A DNA stretch of 22,825 nucleotides from a virus: IMG/VR virus record IMGVR_UViG_3300006810_000424, positions 1-22,825 of that record; one strand, given 5' to 3'. The notes beneath the pieces were generated by a model. The model did no database searches. It saw only the letters and a program-made list of their open reading frames with translations, and was not told where the DNA came from. Shown here piece by piece: positions 1-5,295 of the stretch. Both the position numbers and the translations under genes were made by a program. Position 1 is the stretch's first letter, and every line of letters starts with the position of its first letter.

Positions 1-64
1 CTCGGGTTCCGTCTCTTGCAGAACCAGTGATTCTGACCGGCGACGCCGGTACACATCAGAGAAG
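1..64. other. Window edge, no gene supported
   Basis: No complete gene is visible here. One reading frame from base 1 stops at TGA 28-30 and could be the tail of an upstream (possibly capsid-region) gene, but nine codons are too few to identify it. Bases 32-60 can fold into a stem (TCTGA with TCAGA, and inner CCGGC with GCCGG) directly before the terminator. Confidence 0.3.
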
Positions 65-93
65 GGTCGGGTGCTTCGGCACCCGACCTTTTT
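65..93 (+). terminator. Intrinsic (Rho-independent) terminator
   Basis: A perfect 10-bp GC-rich stem (65-74 with 79-88) is closed by a TTCG tetraloop and followed by five T residues. This is a textbook intrinsic terminator. It would end the transcript coming from the left and insulate the promoter that starts a few bases later. Confidence 0.9.
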
Positions 94-100
94 CGTTCCC

Positions 101-167
101 AAAAAAAATCTGAGAAAATCTGAAAATGCTGTTGCAAGCCCTACGGGATTGTGCCTACAATGTCGTC
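101..167 (+). promoter_or_regulatory. Promoter cassette copy A (leaderless type)
   Basis: An A8 tract (101-108) is followed by TCTGAGAAAATCTGAAAA, then a -35 box TTGCAA (132-137), an 18-bp spacer containing CTACGGGATTGTG, and a -10 box TACAAT (156-161). The ATG at 168 lies six bases beyond the -10 box, where a sigma-70-type polymerase would normally start RNA, so the mRNA should begin at or next to the start codon. The A tract could act as an UP element. The same layout recurs three more times in the window. Confidence 0.8.
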
Positions 168-365
168 ATGAACAACAACACCAACACCACACCCAACAAG
201 ACCCGTGAGTTCATCATCAAGATCCGTTGCGACCGGCGCATCTACAACGAGTCGGTCTACACGATCAGCACCGAGCACGCTTGGGGTCACCAAGCCCAGT
301 TGGAAGCCCAGTATGAGCGTGACTACGGGTACCGTGCCCGTGTGATCAGCGTCAGGGAGGCGTGA
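168..365 (+). CDS. Small hypothetical protein, leaderless
   Basis: A 65-residue protein of unknown function. The reading frame is open further upstream, but the start at 168 is preferred because it sits exactly where promoter copy A would begin transcription and because no Shine-Dalgarno site precedes it. The N-terminus is an Asn/Thr tract (MNNNTNTTPNKT), as in the other genes driven by this promoter type. The rest is polar and basic (FIIKIRCDRR) with no membrane segment. It is separated from the next gene by a hairpin-rich gap, so it is probably an independently controlled accessory gene inserted in the structural operon. I do not recognise a family. Confidence 0.7.
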   Translation: MNNNTNTTPNKTREFIIKIRCDRRIYNESVYTISTEHAWGHQAQLEAQYERDYGYRARVISVREA

Positions 366-379
366 TAGCCTGACTGGAA

Positions 380-448
380 ATGTGTTCGCCCAACCCGGCA
401 TGTGGGCAGTCATGTCGGGTTGGGCACCTGCCCACCAACTGCCACTAG
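380..448 (+). CDS. Possible 22-residue Cys-rich leader peptide
   Basis: A short reading frame with four Cys in 22 residues fills the gap between two genes, and its TAG stop overlaps the AGGAGA ribosome site of the next gene. It has no convincing ribosome site of its own. The overlapping hairpins would make it suitable as a leader peptide, but chance is an equally good explanation. Treat it as a candidate only. Confidence 0.15.
   Translation: MCSPNPACGQSCRVGHLPTNCH
389..434 (+). promoter_or_regulatory. Two overlapping, mutually exclusive hairpins
   Basis: Bases 389-397 (CCCAACCCG) pair perfectly with 416-424. Bases 421-425 (TGGGC) can instead pair with 430-434. The two stems share 421-424 and cannot form together. 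No T tract follows, so this is not a classical terminator. It may moderate transcription or protect RNA between the first small gene and the structural genes. Confidence 0.4.
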
Positions 449-460
449 GAGACAATCAAC

Positions 461-715
461 ATGGCACACGTCGTTGCAGCAGCGAACTGCACTACTGCCG
501 ACCAAAACGGCATCCGAGTCAGACTCACCGAAGGTGTTGTCTGGGATGCCAAAGATCCGTTCGTGATCTTTCGACCCGACCTGTTCCGTCCGCTGGAACC
601 CGGCGACAAGCAGCAGCGCACTGTGGAGCAGGCAACGTCGGCACCCGGCGAGAAGCGCAAGGCTGGTCGCCCACGCAAGACCGCTGAACCGACTCCTCCC
701 ATCAGCGAGTCGTGA
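461..715 (+). CDS. Small head-region protein with basic GRPRK tail
   Basis: An 84-residue protein with a good ribosome site (AGGAGA, 447-452). The core (RVRLTEGVVWDAKDPFVIFRPDLF) has the pattern seen in small proteins encoded just after the major capsid gene in many actinobacteriophages: a Val-rich strand, then an acidic D-P-x-V segment and an R-P-x-x-F motif. The C-terminal third is Pro/Lys-rich and includes KRKAGRPRKT, an AT-hook-like basic patch. Its stop overlaps the GTG of the following glycosyltransferase by four bases. A structural accessory or capsid-linked role is inferred from position; no enzyme motif is visible. Confidence 0.7.
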   Translation: MAHVVAAANCTTADQNGIRVRLTEGVVWDAKDPFVIFRPDLFRPLEPGDKQQRTVEQATSAPGEKRKAGRPRKTAEPTPPISES

Positions 716-1467
716 AAGGCAAGCCCGGAGAGTTCCCTCAACGACCACCCGACAAAGTGTGCGTGGCTTACGTTCACGGCACCGAAGTAGCCCACTCATG
801 GCATCAGTCGCTTATGGCTTTGATCTCCTATGACGTGGCACATAACCAGAGGGTGATCGGTGGAGGTTGGCTCGCAACCAAATATGGGACCGGTGGCATC
901 GTCCAAGCACGCAACAACACTGCACGCCAGTTCACCCACGACATGCCACACGTCGATTGGTTGTTGTGGATCGATACCGACATGGGGTTTGAAGCCAACG
1001 CCATCGACAGGTTGATGGAAGTCGCTCACCCAGAACGGGCACCGATTGTCGGTGGGCTGTGCTTCATGAACCGTGAAGTCGATGTCGATGGTGTCGGAGG
1101 TTTCCTCATCGAACCCGGACCCACCATCTTCGACTGGTTCGACAACGGTGAACAACACGGCTTCAAAGTCCGCAAGCAATATGAGCGTGACCAACTGTTG
1201 CAGTGCGCTGGCACCGGCTCAGCATTCGTGCTGATCCACAAATCGGTGTTCCAAAAGATTGAAGCCGAGTACGGACCATCATGGTATTCACCGATCTTCA
1301 ACCAGACGACCGGCACATGGATCAGTGAAGATCTGTCGCTCTGCACCCGTGCCAACGCCCTAGAAATGCCGGTGCATGTTCACACCGGAATCAAGACGAC
1401 ACATTTCAAACACATGTGGCTAGATGAACGCATCTACGACCGGTTGGATCCGATCTCAGATGAGTGA
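712..1467 (+). CDS. Glycosyltransferase, GT-A fold (family 2-like)
   Basis: A 251-residue protein predicted to transfer a sugar from a nucleotide-sugar donor. Residues 84-92 read LLWIDTDMG, giving the metal-binding DxD motif (D88, D90) at the end of a hydrophobic strand, as in GT-A enzymes. A later segment (GTGSAFVLIHKSVF, about 168-181) and an SEDLSLC segment resemble the acceptor-binding and catalytic acidic regions of family 2 enzymes, followed by a histidine-rich end (HVHTG, THFKH). The GTG start overlaps the previous stop, and the stop overlaps the next glycosyltransferase, so the two are co-translated. No membrane anchor is seen, so it should act in the cytoplasm. The acceptor is unknown; virion proteins are plausible given the location. 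Confidence 0.8.
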   Translation: MKGKPGEFPQRPPDKVCVAYVHGTEVAHSWHQSLMALISYDVAHNQRVIGGGWLATKYGTGGIVQARNNTARQFTHDMPHVDWLLWIDTDMGFEANAIDRLMEVAHPERAPIVGGLCFMNREVDVDGVGGFLIEPGPTIFDWFDNGEQHGFKVRKQYERDQLLQCAGTGSAFVLIHKSVFQKIEAEYGPSWYSPIFNQTTGTWISEDLSLCTRANALEMPVHVHTGIKTTHFKHMWLDERIYDRLDPISDE

Positions 1468-2122
1468 CATCGCTGTCATCGTTCCGGTGATGCGACGACC
1501 ACACAATGTGGATCGTCTGGTCGGCTCACTCAGAGCATCCACCGATCTTGCTGACATCTACTTCATCGTGGATCATGATGATGAGGCAGAGATGGAAGCC
1601 GTCATGGGGAATCCTGACTGTCAGATGATCGTGAACTATTCGCAGTCACGGACGTTCGCTACGAAATGCAATCTTGGCTATCGGGAGACGGACGAGCCGT
1701 GGTGTCTGTTCATCGGTGACGATGTGCAGTTTCATTCGGGTTGGGCTGATGAAGCGTTGGAGGTTGGAAGGTCAGGTGCGTTTGTGTCCACGAACGATTT
1801 GGGGAACAGGTCGGTGATGCAGGGCAGTCATGCCACTCATCCGATGATTGCTCGCTGGTGGCTAGATTCGCATGGTGCATCATGGGATGGGGCAGGCACT
1901 GTCTGTCATGAAGGGTACGGTCATTGGTATGTGGACAACGAGTGGACTGCTGTTGCCCGTAATGCTGGCCAGTTTCGGTTTGCTGCGAAAGCCGTGATTG
2001 AGCATCTGCATCCGATCTTCAACAAGGGTGTTGATGATGAGGTGTATCGGGTAGGTCAGGCAACAACTGGGATTGATCGCCGGTTGTGGTTCACTAGATC
2101 GGAAAGGTTCTCTAATGCATGA
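1460..2122 (+). CDS. Second glycosyltransferase-like protein
   Basis: A 220-residue protein starting with the typical family 2 strand-loop (IAVIVPVMRRPHNVDRLVGSL, residues 4-24) for nucleotide binding. FIGDDV at 84-89 is the DxD-like metal site after a hydrophobic strand, and HWYVDNEW and HLHP segments occupy the places of the acceptor and catalytic residues. It is shorter than most family 2 enzymes, so it may be a minimal catalytic domain. The ATG at 1460 is chosen because it gives an 8-base overlap with the preceding gene; a start at 1424 would overlap more. Its base composition shifts to G/T-rich compared with the first glycosyltransferase, so the two may have different origins. Confidence 0.75.
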   Translation: MSDIAVIVPVMRRPHNVDRLVGSLRASTDLADIYFIVDHDDEAEMEAVMGNPDCQMIVNYSQSRTFATKCNLGYRETDEPWCLFIGDDVQFHSGWADEALEVGRSGAFVSTNDLGNRSVMQGSHATHPMIARWWLDSHGASWDGAGTVCHEGYGHWYVDNEWTAVARNAGQFRFAAKAVIEHLHPIFNKGVDDEVYRVGQATTGIDRRLWFTRSERFSNA

Positions 2123-2618
2123 GCAAGCATTGAAGTGGGTTGCTGATTCTATTGATGGGATGGAGTTCGATTCAGTCGTGGAGTTGGGTGCCCGTGATGT
2201 GAACGGGTCAGTCAGATGGTTGTTTGACTGTGACCGGTACATCGCTGTTGATGTGGGTGATGGTCCCGGTGTTGATGTGGTGTGTGACGCTGCCGACTAT
2301 CTGCCAGATGAGCCGGTGGATTGTGTGGTGTCCACAGAAATGTTGGAGCACACCCCCCGTGCCCGTGACATCGTGTTCCAAGTGTTTGACATGTTGAAAC
2401 CCGGTGGGGTTTTTGTGATGACTGCTGCCGGTCCCGGTCGCCCTAGCCATTCCGCTATCGATGGGAAAGGTCTGCAACCCGGTGAGCATTACGCCAACAT
2501 CCATCCGGACGATCTCACCGACTGGCTCTCTGGCGCAGGGTTCGTGCGCTATCGTGTGGACGTACAACGCCGACCGGCAGACATCCGGTGCGTGGCGTAC
2601 AAACCTGAGGTGGATTGA
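2115..2618 (+). CDS. SAM-dependent methyltransferase (class I, type 11-like)
   Basis: A 167-residue protein with the class I Rossmann methyltransferase signature. Motif I is VVELGARDVNGS (about 18-29), the acidic SAM-ribose motif is YIAVDVGDG (about 38-46), motif IV is DCVVSTEMLEH (about 63-73) and the post-motif is LKPGGVFVMT. The length is that of a bare catalytic domain. It overlaps the preceding glycosyltransferase by eight bases and its stop overlaps the next start, so it belongs to the same transcription unit. The target is not evident; a small molecule, a glycan or a protein is more likely than DNA, because no DNA methylase motif such as NPPY is visible. Confidence 0.8.
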   Translation: MHEQALKWVADSIDGMEFDSVVELGARDVNGSVRWLFDCDRYIAVDVGDGPGVDVVCDAADYLPDEPVDCVVSTEMLEHTPRARDIVFQVFDMLKPGGVFVMTAAGPGRPSHSAIDGKGLQPGEHYANIHPDDLTDWLSGAGFVRYRVDVQRRPADIRCVAYKPEVD

Positions 2619-3262
2619 TGGCGCATCTAACTGATCGGCTTGTGACCGAAGATGATCTCAAAGAGATTTTGGGGATCGCTAACGCTGACACGACTGACGA
2701 CAACCGGTTGACGATGGCTGCTGACGCAGCGACCCAGATGATTCAAGCGTATTGCAACCGTCATTTCGTGCAACAGGCGACAGTGAGCGCACGAACCTAT
2801 GTGGCGTCCACCCCGTGGCTGTTGGAAGTTGACGACATTTCCACTGCCACCGGTTTGATCGTGAAAACCGATGAGGATGCTGATGGGGTGTTTGAAACGA
2901 CGTGGGCTTCAACCGACTATCAGTTGGAGCCGTTGAACGGAAAGTTGGGTGGACAGGATTGGCCATACACCCGGATTCGTGCGATCAAGGCTCGTGAGTT
3001 CCCGTTCGATTACGGTCAGGCGTTGGTGCAGGTGACAGCCCGTTGGGGTTGGGCAAACCCTGATGCGATCAATGATTACGTTCCGCATCCGGTAAAGCAG
3101 GCTGCACAGATTCAAGGTGTGTCCGTGTTCAAGTCCGCTGAGGCTCCGTTGGGTATCGCCGGGTTCGGTGATATTGGGATCATGCGGTTGCGTCAGGCGA
3201 TGCATCCGGTGGCGATGGCGTTGCTTGCCCCATATCGCAAAGAGCAGGTGCAGGTCGCCTGA
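2618..3262 (+). CDS. Head-tail connector (gp6-like adaptor)
   Basis: A 214-residue protein with the layout of phage gp6-like head-tail adaptors. An N-terminal helical region (TEDDLKEILGIA, then AADAATQMIQAYCNRHF) is followed by a beta-rich middle (TGLIVKTD, YQLEPLNGK) and a C-terminal helix. The segment LVQVTARWGW followed by VKQAAQIQ is a hallmark of this family. It would join the portal ring to the tail. The ATG overlaps the previous stop (TGATG) with a GAGG ribosome site upstream, and it is followed with four-base coupling by a tail-terminator-like gene, the expected neck gene order. Confidence 0.8.
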   Translation: MAHLTDRLVTEDDLKEILGIANADTTDDNRLTMAADAATQMIQAYCNRHFVQQATVSARTYVASTPWLLEVDDISTATGLIVKTDEDADGVFETTWASTDYQLEPLNGKLGGQDWPYTRIRAIKAREFPFDYGQALVQVTARWGWANPDAINDYVPHPVKQAAQIQGVSVFKSAEAPLGIAGFGDIGIMRLRQAMHPVAMALLAPYRKEQVQVA

Positions 3263-3669
3263 TGGCAGCAACGCTCGCCCAGATCGCTGACGGGCTGGAA
3301 ACACGGTTGGCGACCATCACCGGTCTCCGAGTGTTCGACCATGTGCCAGACGTGTTCGCACCACCGTGCGCTTTCGTGTTCCCAGACTCAATCGAATACT
3401 GGAACGGGTTTGCTGGTGGGAACGCTGAACACACCTACATCATCACGGTGGTGGTTGGCAGGAACTCGGATCGTGCGAACCAGAGAACCCTCTACCAGTA
3501 TTTGGGATATTCTGGTGATCTGTCGATTCGTCAGGCGATTGAGGCTGATCGGACGTTGGGTGGCGTAGTTCAAACCTTGTTGATTGAACGTGCCGACAAC
3601 GTGCGGATGATTTCGCAGGCTGACGCTAACTATTTGGCAGCAGATTTTCGGTGTAGGATTCACGCATAG
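3262..3669 (+). CDS. Tail terminator / neck protein (putative)
   Basis: A 135-residue protein with an N-terminal helix (LAQIADGLETRLATI), a short strand and P-P-x-A-F-V-F-P segment, then HTYIITVVVGRNSDRANQR, and a C-terminal DFRCRIHA strand. This helix then beta-strand order is typical of tail terminator or tail completion proteins, which cap the tail tube and attach it to the head. The position between connector and major tail protein supports this. Sequence similarity in this group is weak, so the exact role is inferred mainly from order and topology. Confidence 0.6.
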   Translation: MAATLAQIADGLETRLATITGLRVFDHVPDVFAPPCAFVFPDSIEYWNGFAGGNAEHTYIITVVVGRNSDRANQRTLYQYLGYSGDLSIRQAIEADRTLGGVVQTLLIERADNVRMISQADANYLAADFRCRIHA

Positions 3670-3678
3670 GAGTCAGAC

Positions 3679-3882
3679 ATGGCAAAGTTCACAGTCACAG
3701 GTAGTCACAAGGTTGCTGGGGTGATGCCCGGTGGCGTTGTTGATGGTGCCAATCTTGATGGCGTTGATGTGGCACACTTGGTGTCATCGGGACATCTTGC
3801 CCCGGTGAAGGCCGTGAAGTCGGCCCCGACAAAGGCTGTTGAGGCCGAAGATAACCCTGAAACTTCTGATGAGGAGAAGTGA
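3679..3882 (+). CDS. Small hypothetical structural-region protein
   Basis: A 67-residue protein with a strong ribosome site (AGGAG, 3668-3672) overlapping the previous stop. A glycine/valine-rich first half (KVAGVMPGGVVDGANLDGVDVAHLVSSG, here described rather than matched) resembles small phage proteins with a short beta fold near the major tail gene. The second half is a Lys/Ala then Glu-rich disordered tail. The first codons (MAKF) are the same as in the next gene, but the rest is unrelated. I do not recognise a family; a head or tail accessory role is inferred from position. Confidence 0.65.
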   Translation: MAKFTVTGSHKVAGVMPGGVVDGANLDGVDVAHLVSSGHLAPVKAVKSAPTKAVEAEDNPETSDEEK

Positions 3883-3888
3883 CCTGAC

Positions 3889-4296
3889 ATGGCAAAGTTT
3901 GTCCTGACCAATCCGGAGATCACGGTCAATAGCGTGGATCTGTCCGATCATGTCGGTTCGGTGACCGTCACCGAATCGTATGCTGAGGTTGCCACCACCG
4001 CTTTCGGTGACACCGCTGTCACCCGGATCGCTGGTCTCGGTGATCACTCGGTGTCGTTGGATTTCCACGAGGACTTTGCGTCCAGTGAAGTTCACGCCAC
4101 CATCGCCAGTCTCGTCGGTGGAACGACCACGGTGACGGTGAAGCCGGTCAACGAAACCACGTCTGCCACCAACCCGTCGTTCTCCATGACGGTTCTCGTC
4201 ACCGAGTGGCCACTGTTGAACGGTGCCGTCGGTGAACTCGCTTCGGCTTCGGTCACTTGGCCGGTGTCCGGTAGCATCACCACCGCCACGTCGTAA
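3889..4296 (+). CDS. Major tail protein (tail tube)
   Basis: A 135-residue, almost entirely beta-type protein. It begins with ITVNSVDLSDHVGSVTVTE, followed by TTAFGDTAVTR, the pattern of short major tail proteins in actinobacteriophages, where the N-terminal strands and the F-G-D loop stack tube rings. Thr/Val/Ser-rich strands continue to the end. It has no cysteine. A purine-rich ribosome site (GAGGAG, 3871-3876) lies 12 bases upstream. The position directly before the frameshifted chaperone and tape measure is the canonical place for the tube gene. It is small compared with the roughly 200 residues of many siphovirus tube proteins. Confidence 0.75.
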   Translation: MAKFVLTNPEITVNSVDLSDHVGSVTVTESYAEVATTAFGDTAVTRIAGLGDHSVSLDFHEDFASSEVHATIASLVGGTTTVTVKPVNETTSATNPSFSMTVLVTEWPLLNGAVGELASASVTWPVSGSITTATS

Positions 4297-4321
4297 TCAA
4301 CTCAACTGAGAGGTACTGCCC

Positions 4322-4597
4322 ATGATCGCAATGAGGTTGGAGGTCGTCACCGAGGACGGCTCTGAGGGAGAGTTCCCGGTGACACCGAAGGTTCAGGTGG
4401 AGTTTGAGCGCAACTTCAAAACCGGTATCGGTAAGGCGTTTGAACAGGAAGCCAAGATGGAGCACATGTATTGGCTCGCATGGAAGTCAATGCATTACGC
4501 TGGCAAGGTTGTGAAGCCGTTCGATGAATGGTTGAACAAGGTTGTGTCAGTGAACGTCGTCAACGAAGGTGACCGCCCTTTCGACGAGACAGCCTGA
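4322..4597 (+). CDS. Tail assembly chaperone, short form (G-like)
   Basis: A 91-residue protein made by normal termination at TGA 4595-4597. It corresponds to lambda gpG: a soluble protein that binds the tape measure while the tube polymerises around it. The sequence is mixed helix and strand with a W-L-A-W-x-S segment (about 51-56) and an acidic end (NEGDRPFDETA). AGAGG lies 11 bases before the ATG; an in-frame ATG three codons later is an alternative start. The slippery heptamer close to its 3' end allows some ribosomes to continue into the longer form. Confidence 0.85.
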   Translation: MIAMRLEVVTEDGSEGEFPVTPKVQVEFERNFKTGIGKAFEQEAKMEHMYWLAWKSMHYAGKVVKPFDEWLNKVVSVNVVNEGDRPFDETA

Positions 4598-4728
4598 CAT
4601 ATCTGATTGCTTCCATCTCTGTTGAGACCGGTCTGCCACCTGAATCGTTGATGGCAGACAGTCACATGTTGCGTGCGATAATGGCGTACATGCAAGATCG
4701 TGCGAAAGAGGCGAAACGGAGAAAGTAG
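4322..4728 (+). CDS. Tail assembly chaperone, -1 frameshift fusion (GT-like)
   Basis: Read as 4322-4582 joined to 4582-4728, giving 135 residues. The -1 frame is open from 4573 to the TAG at 4726-4728 and has no plausible start of its own. The fused part (RRDSLTYLIASISVETGL, then PPESLMADSHML and a Lys/Arg-rich end) resembles the second domain of gpGT-type chaperones, with a YLIA helix and a T-G-x-x-P motif. The stop of the fusion overlaps the GTG of the next gene. Gene order, a correct -1 shift and a perfect slippery site all agree. The frameshift efficiency cannot be judged from sequence. Confidence 0.88.
4576..4582 (+). other. -1 ribosomal slippery heptamer CCCTTTC
   Basis: The heptamer fits X XXY YYZ exactly in the zero frame (C CCT TTC). 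After slipping, both tRNAs re-pair at CCC and TTT, so Pro and Phe are kept at the junction. It sits five codons before the zero-frame stop and three bases after the point where the -1 frame becomes open, the only short window where a shift would work. Confidence 0.9.
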
Positions 4729-5294
4729 TGGCAATCAGTTTGTCGTCTCGCCAGTTGTCCACTGGTGGGTTGGAGATTCAAGGCAAGTTGGTCAATGACC
4801 GTCAGTTGTTGAGGAAACTTGCCAACTACGACAAAGAGGTTGCGACTCAGGTTCGTGCAGACATCAAACAGTTGGCTGCACCGTTGGAGGGGCGTGCCCG
4901 GTCGATTGCTTCAACTCGTGAACCTCCGTTGTCGAACTGGGGTGAGACATGGGGACGGTTGAAGTGGACTAGCCAATCGGCATCCAGTTACAAAGTGTTG
5001 TTGGGACGTAGCGGTATCCGTCGTCAGAGCGGTGAGAAGATCATCCCGTTGCTGGTGTTCAAGTCGAAGAATCCTGCCGGATCGGTCTATGACTGGGCTG
5101 GCAGAAAGAATCCTGACAACCGTCTTGCGTTCTCGTTGGAACGAGTCGGACTCGGATTCGATTACATGAAGGGTGCCAAATACTCCCGTGTCCTGTTCCC
5201 TGCCTACGTCGCAGAGAAGCGTTCGGTGATCCGGAACATCAACCGTTCGTTGGATAAGGTTGCGAGGAGACTGAACCGGGAACTGGGCAACTGA
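4728..5294 (+). CDS. Tail-region protein of unknown function
   Basis: A 188-residue basic protein between the chaperone and the tape measure genes. An N-terminal strand (LEIQGKLVNDRQLLRKLANYDKEV) leads into a helix and then K-Q-L-A-A-P-L-E-G-R-A-R, which resembles the N-terminal helix of HK97 gp10-like tail-completion proteins. A middle segment rich in Trp, Gly and Arg and a C-terminal basic helix follow. The GTG start overlaps the chaperone stop (TAGTG) and has GGAGAAAG upstream. gp10-like genes usually come before the tube gene, so the position is unusual and the assignment is tentative. A minor tail or neck protein is the safest description. Confidence 0.55.
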   Translation: MAISLSSRQLSTGGLEIQGKLVNDRQLLRKLANYDKEVATQVRADIKQLAAPLEGRARSIASTREPPLSNWGETWGRLKWTSQSASSYKVLLGRSGIRRQSGEKIIPLLVFKSKNPAGSVYDWAGRKNPDNRLAFSLERVGLGFDYMKGAKYSRVLFPAYVAEKRSVIRNINRSLDKVARRLNRELGN

Positions 5295-5295
5295 G

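Noticed and set aside
3-113. Upstream gene ending in PKKI-stop in promoter copy A, as with copies C and D
   Set aside because: That frame would run through the strong terminator hairpin at 65-93, so it is probably not translated.
410-1355. Several open frames on the - strand over the first glycosyltransferase region
   Set aside because: They overlap well-supported + genes, lack ribosome sites and show no domain motifs. The same holds for all - strand frames elsewhere in the window.
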